Assembly: GCA_902772985.1 (NCBI GenBank)
Contig: CACYCP010000023.1
Location: 1 to 44,067 of the forward strand
Reading direction: 5' to 3'
Source: an uncultured Bacteroidia bacterium
GTDB lineage: Bacteria > Bacteroidota > Bacteroidia > Bacteroidales > UBA932
Length of the DNA: 44,067 nucleotides
Position numbers and translations under genes: made by a program. Shown in pieces: positions 33,838-41,930 of this stretch. Below the pieces are notes generated by a model. It saw only the letters and a program-made list of their open reading frames with translations, ran no database searches and was not told the origin of the DNA. Position 1 is the first letter of the stretch. Each line of letters begins with the position of its first letter.

Positions 33838-35183
33838 TGGCCTCGGGTTCCCGGAAGTCTTTTTACAGGTCAGCGGCTTGGATAGTGCTGGCCTGTTTGG
33901 TAGTGCCGATGTTCGCATCGTACTACTTCGACGATATGTTCTCCAGCATATCGTATCTCTTCGATAATCCTGGCCTGACACAACTTGGCTGGGACGCTGC
34001 CGGATATGGCCGATACGCCAGCGGATACAGCGTCCTTTGCGTATTCGGCGGCCTGGTGATATGCGGCATGCTGCTGGATAAATGGGGCGTCAGGATTACC
34101 GGATCCATTTTCGTCGGGATGATGGCGGGAGGTGCCGCCATCGTGCTCTGGGCCCTTCTCAGCGGCGTTTCCTGGTCGCTTAATGCTGCATACATCGGCT
34201 GCATGCTCTTCGGACTGGGAAGTGAAATTGCCGGGACGGCCGTCACGCGTAGCATTGCCAAATGGTTCAAAGGCGGGCTGATGGCCCTTGCCATGGGCTT
34301 GCACCTTGCGATAGCCCGTCTTGGCACGGCATTCGCCCTGGTGCTTTCCCCAATCCTGGTTAAGGAACAGGCCGGCCATGTCTATACCCTCTCTGAAACC
34401 GCCCGCCCCGCCTTGGTGGGTATGGGGCTTATGGCCGTGGGGCTTATCCTCTGGGCCATTTTCGTTGCCCTGGATGCCCGGGAAGACCGCATTTCGAGAG
34501 CCACTTCTGCCATTTCTGGCGAGGACGGGAAATCCCAGAATGACGAAACCTTCCGTTTTTCGGATGTGCTGAATGTTCTTGGGAACAAGAATTTCTGGCT
34601 CCTGGGCCTTTTGTGCGTGCTATTCTACAGCAGCATCATCGCTTTCAAGAAATTCGCCGGGGCCATTCTTATCCCTCGCTTCGACATTCCGGCATCCACC
34701 GCCGGATGGATGGTATCCATGCTGCCTTTCTCCACAGTTATATTTGCCCCGCTTTTCGGCATACTTGTAGATAAGGCAGGAAAGGGAACCCGCTGGATGG
34801 TGCTGGGGTCTGTGCTGGCTTTGCTGGCTCACCTGCTCCTGGCTTTCGCCCCTCAGGGTGTGCCTTTCTGGGGTTATCTGGCGATGGTTTTCCTGGGCTT
34901 CGGCTATTCGCTCGTACCGGCGGCCCTATGGCCCTCGGTGCCAAAGATTGTGCCCGACAAGGTTCTGGGTACCACCTATGCTCTAATTTACTGGGTGCAG
35001 AATTTTGGCCTGCTGTGCTTCAAATGGCTGGCAGGGATTATTCTGGGAGAAAGTGAGAGCGGCCCGGTTTCCGTGGAAATAATGTTCGTAGTGCTTTGCA
35101 TTGCGGCATTTGTCACAGCATTCCTGTTCGCCCGCACCTCCCGCAGGCAGCCGGAGTTGATGCTGGACGCTCCCAACCGCTAA
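33837..35183 (+). CDS. MFS transporter, MFSD1-like (second of tandem pair)
   Basis: A 448-residue paralogue of the preceding gene. The same blocks occur in the same order: GMLLDKWGVRITGSIFVG, GSEIAGTAVTRSIAKWFKGG, then AIARLG, and GFGYSLVPAALWPSVPKIV near the C-terminus. It lacks the large insertion of its neighbour and differs widely elsewhere, so the duplication is not recent. Start and stop codons of the two genes overlap by one base, which points to coupled translation; the products could work side by side or as a heterodimer. The 3' end overlaps the tolC-like gene on the other strand by 4 nt. Confidence 0.85.
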   Translation: MASGSRKSFYRSAAWIVLACLVVPMFASYYFDDMFSSISYLFDNPGLTQLGWDAAGYGRYASGYSVLCVFGGLVICGMLLDKWGVRITGSIFVGMMAGGAAIVLWALLSGVSWSLNAAYIGCMLFGLGSEIAGTAVTRSIAKWFKGGLMALAMGLHLAIARLGTAFALVLSPILVKEQAGHVYTLSETARPALVGMGLMAVGLILWAIFVALDAREDRISRATSAISGEDGKSQNDETFRFSDVLNVLGNKNFWLLGLLCVLFYSSIIAFKKFAGAILIPRFDIPASTAGWMVSMLPFSTVIFAPLFGILVDKAGKGTRWMVLGSVLALLAHLLLAFAPQGVPFWGYLAMVFLGFGYSLVPAALWPSVPKIVPDKVLGTTYALIYWVQNFGLLCFKWLAGIILGESESGPVSVEIMFVVLCIAAFVTAFLFARTSRRQPELMLDAPNR

Positions 35184-36496
35184 AAATCCAGCGCACCGCC
35201 GCGGTAGAATTCTACCAGGCTGGTCTGGAACAGATACTCGTAAGTAGCCTGCACGGCATCGGACTGGGCTTTCACCAGACGGTTGCGGGACTCATTGAAT
35301 TCGGTAAGGGTAGCCTTACCGTTTTCGTATTTGGCAAGTTGCAATTCGAAGGCATCGCGGGCGGCACTTTCGGCCTGCTGGGATGACTCCCATTTGGCCC
35401 TGGCGGCTACGGCACCGTTCCAGGCCTGCTGAATCTCCTTATACAGGGTTTGTTTTACAAGGCGCAGCTTGATTTCCTGTGCCTGCTTGTTCAGGTGCGC
35501 CGTCCTTACTTGATTCCGTGTAGAAAAACGGTTGAAAATGGGTATGCTCAGGGACAGCCCCACGAAATTGCCGAAGTTATTGCTCATCTGCTGCCAGAAG
35601 TTCTGGTCGGCGAAACTGCTGTAATAATTGGTATTCACTCCGCCGGAAAGGGACAGGCTGGGGTAATATTGCGCCTGGGCGATGCGTATGGAGCGCTCGC
35701 TGCCTTTCAGCCGGAGTTCTTCGGCCCGGATGGAGGGCCTGATACCAAGGGCATCGGCATAGATATCGTCGGGATTGCCGATGGCGACATCTTCCATTTC
35801 CAGGTGTGGACGAACAATGGAGAAGCCTTCCCAATAGGGGAATTCCAGCAGTTGGGCAAGGTCCAGCAGGGAAGCGCGAAGGTTGTTCTGTGCCTGCACT
35901 ATTGACAGGCGGCTCTGGGCCATTGAGGCCTTTTGCTGTGAAACGTCGGCGGCCGAAGCCTTGCCGTTATCGAAAAGGCCTTCCAGACGCACCACCTGCA
36001 GTGAATCTATGTCAAACTGCTCCCGGGCCACGTCCAGAATCTCATAATTGTAAAGGATTTGTACATAGGCCTTTGCTACATTAACGCGGACGTCATCCTG
36101 GGCCTTGTTCAAGTCTTCGGTGGCGGCCTCCAGGTTAAGGCGGGCCAGGGCGGCACGGTTCGGAGTGGCCAGGCCGTCGAAGAGTGTCATTCCGGCATTA
36201 AGGCCGAAACTGGTAGTCGAGCTGTTTCCGCGTTCGTAGGTGTTGTTGCCGCCAAGGCCTCGGCCGAAGTTGAGGTTCTCGCCGGCCGATGCGTTCACGC
36301 TTGGAAGCCAGGCCCAGGTGGCCGTATTTTTGTCCACTTCCCTGGATTCCAGGGTATTTCGCTGCTGGGCAACGGTAAGGTTGTTTTCCATGGCCCAGTC
36401 TGTACATTCCCTCAGCGTCCAGGGATGCGAAAGGTCCGGAAGGGGGCCGCTCTCCTGCCCCAGAAGGGCTAGTGCTATGATCAGGGTTTTCATCAT
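35180..36496 (-). CDS. TolC family outer membrane efflux protein
   Basis: A 438-residue exported protein with a short signal peptide (MMKTLIIALALLG). It has the TolC repeat structure: two similar halves rich in long helices (NNLTVAQQRNTLESREVDKN in the first, KGSERSIRIAQAQYYPSLSLSGG at the start of the second). The paired GLSLSIPIF segment, typical of the outer-membrane strands, is at about 330. It would form the outer-membrane duct for the MacAB-like pump encoded by the four preceding genes. It starts one base after the adaptor stop and is last in the operon. Its 3' end overlaps the MFS gene by 4 nt with no room for a terminator. Confidence 0.9.
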   Translation of the reverse strand: MMKTLIIALALLGQESGPLPDLSHPWTLRECTDWAMENNLTVAQQRNTLESREVDKNTATWAWLPSVNASAGENLNFGRGLGGNNTYERGNSSTTSFGLNAGMTLFDGLATPNRAALARLNLEAATEDLNKAQDDVRVNVAKAYVQILYNYEILDVAREQFDIDSLQVVRLEGLFDNGKASAADVSQQKASMAQSRLSIVQAQNNLRASLLDLAQLLEFPYWEGFSIVRPHLEMEDVAIGNPDDIYADALGIRPSIRAEELRLKGSERSIRIAQAQYYPSLSLSGGVNTNYYSSFADQNFWQQMSNNFGNFVGLSLSIPIFNRFSTRNQVRTAHLNKQAQEIKLRLVKQTLYKEIQQAWNGAVAARAKWESSQQAESAARDAFELQLAKYENGKATLTEFNESRNRLVKAQSDAVQATYEYLFQTSLVEFYRGGALDF

Positions 36497-36497
36497 T

Positions 36498-37592
36498 TTA
36501 CTTTTTGCTGATTATCTGGGGACCGCGTACTTTGTCACCCATCTTTAAGCCGTTCTGGATTTCTATTTTCACGCCGTCGGAAAGGCCGGTGGTGACAGCC
36601 GTTTTTTCATAGCTGCCATCTTCTTTCTGCAGGAGGACGAAACTTTCATTTCCTTCATACTGGATGGCGCTTTCCGGTATGGTAATCACATCGTGGACTT
36701 CCTGGAGCACGATTTCGGCATTGGCGCTGTAACCGGAGCGGATGAGGACGCTGTCGGGAACGTCCAGGTCGGCCTTGATTTCGAAGAGGTTGGCGCCGTT
36801 AGATTCGGTCGCCTTGGGGGAGATGTATTCCAGCACGGCATCGAAACTCTGGTCCTGAAGGGCTCCCACTGTTATTTTTACCGGAAGGCCTATCTTCAGG
36901 CGACCCACCTCGGTCTCGTCAATCTTGCCGTCGAAAATGAGATCGTCCATATTCGCCACGGTGGCAATTGTGGTTCCGTCGTTGAAGGTGTTGGAATTGA
37001 TGACCGAGTTTCCCACCTTCACCGGGACGTCCAGAATAAGGCCGGAAATGGTGGAGCGGATAAGGGTGGTACTTCCCGATTTGTTGGACGATGCCACGCC
37101 ATCCCTCACAATCTCCAGGCTCTCCTTCGCAACTGTCATCTCTTCCTTGGCCTGCTGCAGGCTCTGGCGTACTTTTTCGAACTCGTCGGCGCTCACAAGC
37201 TGCTTGTCGTAAAGGGCCTTTTCCCTGTTGTAATTGGTCTGAGCCTGGTTCAGGTTCACTTCGGCCAGGCGCACGCGGCTTTGGGCCGATGACAACTGGT
37301 TCATGTCCGGAATCACTTTCAGCTTGGCGATGATTTCGTTCTCTTTCACGGTTTCGCCGGCCTGCTTGTACAGCTCGGCCACGATGCCGCTGATCTGGGG
37401 CTTTACGTTAACCTCGTCCCTGGGCTGGATTTTGCCGGTGACCACGGTGGATTTGTAGATGCTGCCCATTTCAGTTTGCAGCTCCTGATAGGTCACCTCC
37501 TTGGGCCTTGAACGCTTGAACAGGTAGCCGAATGTACCCAGGAATATGACCGCAACCAGTACAATCAAAAGAATTTTACCGAATTTTTTCAT
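36498..37592 (-). CDS. HlyD/MacA family periplasmic adaptor
   Basis: A 364-residue membrane fusion protein. An N-terminal membrane helix (about 3-23) is followed by a split biotinyl-lipoyl domain. The first half contains GKIQPRDEVNVKPQISGIVAEL at about 53-74. A coiled-coil hairpin runs at about 95-160, and the second lipoyl half contains ISGLILDVPVKVGNSV. Beta-barrel and membrane-proximal domains end with VTTGLSDGVKIEIQNGLKMGDKV. It links the inner-membrane MacB-type transporter to the TolC duct. It lies 13 nt after the second permease and 1 nt before the TolC gene. Substrate could be a drug, peptide, lipoprotein or lipid; nothing here decides. Confidence 0.9.
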   Translation of the reverse strand: MKKFGKILLIVLVAVIFLGTFGYLFKRSRPKEVTYQELQTEMGSIYKSTVVTGKIQPRDEVNVKPQISGIVAELYKQAGETVKENEIIAKLKVIPDMNQLSSAQSRVRLAEVNLNQAQTNYNREKALYDKQLVSADEFEKVRQSLQQAKEEMTVAKESLEIVRDGVASSNKSGSTTLIRSTISGLILDVPVKVGNSVINSNTFNDGTTIATVANMDDLIFDGKIDETEVGRLKIGLPVKITVGALQDQSFDAVLEYISPKATESNGANLFEIKADLDVPDSVLIRSGYSANAEIVLQEVHDVITIPESAIQYEGNESFVLLQKEDGSYEKTAVTTGLSDGVKIEIQNGLKMGDKVRGPQIISKK

Positions 37593-37605
37593 ATATCATT
37601 TGTTT

Positions 37606-38859
37606 TTATTCATCAGACATTGCATCTACAGGTTTGATTTGCATCGCCCTGGAGGCCGGCATGAGGCCGGCGACCACACCCAGGACGCTCAGCAGCAGGG
37701 CGGCAAGGACGGCAGTGAGGAAACTTACCTGGAAGGAGGCCGGATTCTCCGTCTGGCTTACGATGAACTCTGCTCCGGCCAGGATGGCGACGCTGATGAC
37801 TATTCCCATCATGCCGGCCACAAGGGTAAGCACTATGCTTTCCGAAATTATCTGCCCCAGGATTTGCCTGGGCGTTGCTCCAATCGCCCTCCGGATACCT
37901 ATTTCCGTAGTCCTTTCCCGTACCGACACCATCATGATGTTCGATACTCCGATAACGCCGGCCAGCAAGGTTCCAAGGCCGATGAGCCATACCAGGAAGT
38001 TGATACCACGGAAAAGGTTGTCCACTATTCCGAAGAGGAGCTGGGTGTTAAAAAGGAACATGGCCTGTTCGTCGGTAGGGTCGATGTAGTGGGCGCGGTA
38101 AATGACTTCCCTGATCTTTGGGGTAATGTCGCTCACCGCTATCCCTTCCTTTGCGGTCAGGCATAGCATCTGGACGTTGTTTCCAAGGTTGTAGGCCCTG
38201 CGCGCAAGGTTTATGGGTATGGTCACTGCATCGGCAGCGCTGCCGTTGATGTTGATTCCGTTATTGTCTGCCCAGTTTACACCGATGACGGTGAAATAGC
38301 TTCCGCCAATGCATATCTGTTTGCCGCAAGGATCCTCTCCGTCGGGGAAAAGGTTGGTGAATACTTTCTTTCCAAGAACGCACACCTTGCGTTCCTGTGC
38401 GTTGTCCGACTCGTTGAGGAAGCGGCCGAACCTCATGGTTGGCGCTTCGATATTCACGAAATCGGCCCTTGTTCCCTTCACTACGGCATTGCCGTAAGTG
38501 TATTCGCCGCGGGTGACGCTTTTGCCCCACAGGCCCACGCTGGGAGTAATGGTCTCAAGTTCGGGGACAAGGTTGCGTAGCCGGTCCACGTCTTTATATT
38601 CCAGGTTCCAGCTGCGTCCTTTCTTGAAGCCTTTGTACGGTTTTGTGGTGCGGTCGGCAAAAAGGATGCAGGTGTTCTGGGCGAATCCCTCAAAATTCCG
38701 GGCCATTACTTCCTTCAGGCCGCTGCTGCCACCAATAAGGAGCATAAGCATGAATACGCCCCAGAACACTCCGAAACCGGTAAGAAGGCTGCGGCTCCGG
38801 TTGCGTAGCAGGCTGTCCAGGATTTCCCTGAAAGTATCGGTATCAAAACGCAGTCTCAT
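37606..38859 (-). CDS. MacB-type ABC transporter permease (second)
   Basis: A 417-residue permease with the MacB/FtsX layout. A first membrane helix follows an amphipathic N-terminus (LLRNRSRSLLTGFGVFWGVFMLMLLIG). A large periplasmic MacB_PCD domain spans about 50-285. Three C-terminal helices form the FtsX-like domain, with GVSNIMMVSVRERTTEIGIRRAIGA at about 316-340. It has no ATPase domain of its own and must use the ATP-binding protein at 40118. It overlaps the first permease by 4 nt. The two permeases are similar but distinct, so the transporter may be a heterodimer. Confidence 0.9.
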   Translation of the reverse strand: MRLRFDTDTFREILDSLLRNRSRSLLTGFGVFWGVFMLMLLIGGSSGLKEVMARNFEGFAQNTCILFADRTTKPYKGFKKGRSWNLEYKDVDRLRNLVPELETITPSVGLWGKSVTRGEYTYGNAVVKGTRADFVNIEAPTMRFGRFLNESDNAQERKVCVLGKKVFTNLFPDGEDPCGKQICIGGSYFTVIGVNWADNNGININGSAADAVTIPINLARRAYNLGNNVQMLCLTAKEGIAVSDITPKIREVIYRAHYIDPTDEQAMFLFNTQLLFGIVDNLFRGINFLVWLIGLGTLLAGVIGVSNIMMVSVRERTTEIGIRRAIGATPRQILGQIISESIVLTLVAGMMGIVISVAILAGAEFIVSQTENPASFQVSFLTAVLAALLLSVLGVVAGLMPASRAMQIKPVDAMSDE

Positions 38860-40118
38860 TCCGCTCTCAAGGCTTCTATTGGTTTGACTTTAGCTGCTTT
38901 CCAGGCAGGGATGGCCCCGGCCAGGGTGCCGGCAAGTATCAGGAGGATGGTGGCTTCCACGGCTACGTCAAGGCCCACGGAAGGGTTTACCAGCATCTTA
39001 ATTTCGTCAAAGCCGATGTTTACACCTCTCTGTCCGATGGTCTTGTCCATCAGTTCGCAGGCAAGCATCCCAAGGAACATTCCCAGATAGCCGAATACGG
39101 CTGTAATCGAGATGCTTTCGGCAATGATGAGTTTCATGATTTCGCGGGGCTTGGCTCCAAGGGCTTTGCGTATCCCGAACTCGTGCGTGCGCTCCTTGAC
39201 TGTGATAAGCATGATATTTGACACGCCCACTATTCCGCTTATGAGGGTGAGCAGGCCCAGTATCCACATGGCTGTGCTCATAACGCTTTGGGCCTTGGAC
39301 ATCTGCAGGTTGTCGGTATATCCGTTCTGTATCCAGATGCCTCGGTTGTCGGTAGGGGAGATGTCGTGACGCCGTTTGATTGCGGCCCCGTATTCCTTTT
39401 CGAAGTTTTCGTAATCCTTGAGGGTCCTGAGACCTTTCAGGTTGAAGGTGATGGATTCCACCTTGTCGGAATTGTCATAAACCCCTTTGAAGGTGCTGTA
39501 TGGGATTGCGACGGTGCGGCGCCAGTCCCTTTCATCGGTGTGGTATATGCCAACCACCAACAGCGCTATTTTTCCGCAGCTCACCCATTGGCCGATGAGG
39601 TCTCCGGGATCCTTGGGGGAGAGTTCTTTCGCCTGTGTAAGGGCAATCACCGCCACCTTCTTCCTTTCAGAAATGTCATTCTTGTTCAGGAAGCGTCCGT
39701 AAGCCATTTTCAGCTTGTTCTCCTCCTGGTATTCCGGCATTACACCCATGACGTATCCGTTCACCGTCCGTCCGCCAAGACCAAGGGTGTCCGAGCGGCT
39801 TTCGCTGGTGCGGGTTACGTTTTCAATCACGTTTTCCCATTCCGATCCGGCGGTGTAGGCTACATCCTTTTCGTCAAGGGAAATGCGGCGTCCGCTCTGA
39901 TAGCCGTTATAAGGTTCAGAGGTGTACCAGCCCTCTATTGAGACGTTCTGGGAAATATATTCTTCCACGTTGCCTGTGAACGAGTTCATAAGTCCGTTTC
40001 CGGCACCCAGCAGGGCAATCAGCAGGAACAGCCCCCAGCTTACGGCAAAGCCGGTGAGGGTAGTGCGGAGTTTGTTGTTCCGCATTGTGCTGCTGATTTC
40101 GTGGAAGAGTTCCTTCAT
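38856..40118 (-). CDS. MacB-type ABC transporter permease (first)
   Basis: A 420-residue permease of the same build as the next gene. The N-terminal helix is about 15-40 (LRTTLTGFAVSWGLFLLIALLGAGNG). The periplasmic MacB_PCD domain follows. The FtsX domain contains GVSNIMLITVKERTHEFGIRKALGAKPREIMKLI, typical of the mechanotransmission permeases that drive TolC-linked export from the periplasmic side. Its ATG overlaps the stop of the ATPase gene by one base (TAATG), and its stop overlaps the second permease (ATGA), so the operon is translated as a unit. Confidence 0.9.
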   Translation of the reverse strand: MKELFHEISSTMRNNKLRTTLTGFAVSWGLFLLIALLGAGNGLMNSFTGNVEEYISQNVSIEGWYTSEPYNGYQSGRRISLDEKDVAYTAGSEWENVIENVTRTSESRSDTLGLGGRTVNGYVMGVMPEYQEENKLKMAYGRFLNKNDISERKKVAVIALTQAKELSPKDPGDLIGQWVSCGKIALLVVGIYHTDERDWRRTVAIPYSTFKGVYDNSDKVESITFNLKGLRTLKDYENFEKEYGAAIKRRHDISPTDNRGIWIQNGYTDNLQMSKAQSVMSTAMWILGLLTLISGIVGVSNIMLITVKERTHEFGIRKALGAKPREIMKLIIAESISITAVFGYLGMFLGMLACELMDKTIGQRGVNIGFDEIKMLVNPSVGLDVAVEATILLILAGTLAGAIPAWKAAKVKPIEALRAE

Positions 40119-40831
40119 TATTTTATAATACTTGCGCCCCAGGCATCGTGGGCATAGTTCTCTTCGATTTCGCCGATGATGCCATCCTTGATATGTATAA
40201 TCTTGTTTGTCTCGTTTGCAACGCCGCTTTCGTGGGTTACCACCACGATAGTCATCCCTTCATCTTTGTTCAGTTGCTTCAGAAGCTGCATGACTTCCAC
40301 CGAAGTCTTGGAGTCCAGGGCACCGGTGGGTTCATCGGCAAGGATAATCTGGGGCTTGGTGATGAGGGCGCGGGCAATGGCAACCCTTTGTTTCTGTCCG
40401 CCGGACATCTCGTTGGGGAAGTGGTGCGCCCAGGCAGCCAGGCCCAGTTTGTCCAGGTATTCCATTGCCAGCCGATGGCGCTCTTTCCGCGGCACGCCCT
40501 GGTAATAAAGGGGCAGTTCCACGTTCTCTACGGCGGTTTTGAAGCCAATCAGGTTGAAACTTTGGAAGATGAAGCCAATCATGCGGTTCCGGTAATCGGC
40601 ACTTTGTTTTTCGCTCAGGTCCTTTATGAGGGTGCCGTTCAGGTGGTAGGTCCCGCTGTCGTAATTGTCCAGGATGCCCAGGATGTTCAGGAGCGTGGAT
40701 TTCCCCGAACCGGAAGCCCCCATGACTCCCACGAACTCTCCGCGGTCTATGCTCAGGTCAATGCCTTTGAGCACGTGCAGGGGCTGCCCGTTGTTGTAGG
40801 TTTTGTTTATTCCTTTAAGCTCTATGAGCAT
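40118..40831 (-). CDS. ABC transporter ATP-binding protein (MacB/LolD type)
   Basis: A 237-residue ATPase. Walker A GASGSGKST is at 38-46, the Q-loop FQSFNLI at about 89-95, the ABC signature SGGQKQR at about 143-149, Walker B IILADE at about 162-167 followed by PTGALD, and the switch His at 200. Members of this group power MacB-FtsX type permeases for export of lipoproteins, peptides or drugs. It is the first gene of a five-gene minus-strand operon (ATPase, two permeases, adaptor, TolC) and has a well-formed Bacteroidota promoter upstream. Confidence 0.94.
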   Translation of the reverse strand: MLIELKGINKTYNNGQPLHVLKGIDLSIDRGEFVGVMGASGSGKSTLLNILGILDNYDSGTYHLNGTLIKDLSEKQSADYRNRMIGFIFQSFNLIGFKTAVENVELPLYYQGVPRKERHRLAMEYLDKLGLAAWAHHFPNEMSGGQKQRVAIARALITKPQIILADEPTGALDSKTSVEVMQLLKQLNKDEGMTIVVVTHESGVANETNKIIHIKDGIIGEIEENYAHDAWGASIIK

Positions 40832-40862
40832 AATTATACTGTATTAGTGTGCTATTACACTG

Positions 40863-40893
40863 CAAAGATATAACACTTTTTTGATGTGGCAAA
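40863..40893 (-). promoter_or_regulatory. Promoter of the MacAB-TolC-like operon
   Basis: On the minus strand a TTTG (complement of 40890-40893) is followed after 19 bases by TATCTTTG (complement of 40863-40870). This fits the Bacteroidota TTTG / TAnnTTTG pair with correct spacing, 31 bases ahead of the ATPase ATG. It is among the best promoter matches in the window. Confidence 0.65.
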
Positions 40894-40923
40894 ATTTTCT
40901 GCAATTTTTTTGCCGTTTTTTTA

Positions 40924-40931
40924 TAACTTTG
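40924..40931 (+). promoter_or_regulatory. Candidate -7 box for the polyprenyl synthase / dxs pair
   Basis: TAACTTTG, an exact TAnnTTTG, ends 15 bases before the ATG at 40947. A TTTG at 40909-40912 is too close to be a standard -33 element. The leader would be short. Confidence 0.5.
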
Positions 40932-40946
40932 TAAAAAATTGAGCAG

Positions 40947-41921
40947 ATGATCCCAGAGATCCTTATAGACAAAGCCGTTAAAGACATTTTTTCCGGAATC
41001 GAATTCCAGAAGGAGCCATCGGGACTTTACGACCCCTTGCGCTACATGATTGAAATAGGCGGTAAAAGGATAAGGCCGAAGCTTTGCCTTACCACCTACG
41101 GCTTGTTCCAGGACAGCCTTACCCCGGAAATCCGGGAGGTGGCTGCCGGATTGGAGGTTTTCCATACCTTCACGCTCCTGCACGACGACATAATGGACCG
41201 TTCCCCGCTTCGCCGGGGGCAGTCCACCGTTTGGATGAAATGGTCGCCGGATACGGCCATCCTGAGCGGGGACGTGATGTGCATCGACTCATATAAAAGA
41301 GTGGCCAAGGCTCCTTCGGCCGTGCTTCCGCAGGTTCTGGACCTGTTCTCACGCACCGCTGCCCAGGTTTGCGACGGCCAGCAGCTGGACATGAATTTCG
41401 AAAAGGAAATATCCGTGCCCATGCCCTCCTACATGGAAATGATAGGCCTGAAGACCGGCGTGCTCATTGCCTGTGCCGCACAGATGGGCGCCCTTATCGG
41501 CGGGGCATCCCCCAGCGCCCAGGCCTGCCTATATGAATATGGTTTCAACCTTGGCCTGGCTTTCCAGGTGGCCGACGATTACCTGGATGCCTACGGCGAT
41601 GAAAAAGTGTTCGGCAAGCCCATCGGCGGAGACATCTTGAACGAGAAGAAATCCTGGCTCACCGTTCGTGCTTTCGAAAAAGGGGCGGAAGGGCTCACCG
41701 AAGCTATGTCGGCACCCGCATCCACTCCCGTGGAGCAGCAGGCCAAGATTGCCCGCGTCAAACGCATCTACGACAGTGTGGATGTTGCTGCCGATGCCCG
41801 GAAGACGATAGCCGACCTCAGCGCCCTTGCGGTGAGCTGCGCTTCCGGCGCCGTGAGCTCCCCCGAGCAGCTGGACGTCCTGGAGCACTTTGCACGCCGA
41901 CTTGTCGGCCGAACTTTTTAA
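40947..41921 (+). CDS. Polyprenyl diphosphate synthase (isoprenoid chain elongation)
   Basis: A 324-residue trans-prenyltransferase with both Asp-rich motifs. The first, LLHDDIMD (Asp80, Asp81, Asp84), is followed by RRGQ; the second, QVADDYLD, has Asp210, Asp211 and Asp214. GGKRIRP at about 38-44 binds the pyrophosphate. It condenses isopentenyl diphosphate with allylic diphosphates to give FPP, GGPP or longer chains for quinones and the cell-wall lipid carrier. The first motif lacks the two-residue insertion of bacterial FPP synthases of the IspA type, so a geranylgeranyl or longer product is possible; chain length is not decided. It is 9 nt upstream of dxs, which makes the pathway's first metabolite. 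Confidence 0.88.
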   Translation: MIPEILIDKAVKDIFSGIEFQKEPSGLYDPLRYMIEIGGKRIRPKLCLTTYGLFQDSLTPEIREVAAGLEVFHTFTLLHDDIMDRSPLRRGQSTVWMKWSPDTAILSGDVMCIDSYKRVAKAPSAVLPQVLDLFSRTAAQVCDGQQLDMNFEKEISVPMPSYMEMIGLKTGVLIACAAQMGALIGGASPSAQACLYEYGFNLGLAFQVADDYLDAYGDEKVFGKPIGGDILNEKKSWLTVRAFEKGAEGLTEAMSAPASTPVEQQAKIARVKRIYDSVDVAADARKTIADLSALAVSCASGAVSSPEQLDVLEHFARRLVGRTF

Positions 41922-41930
41922 CGGATTCAC

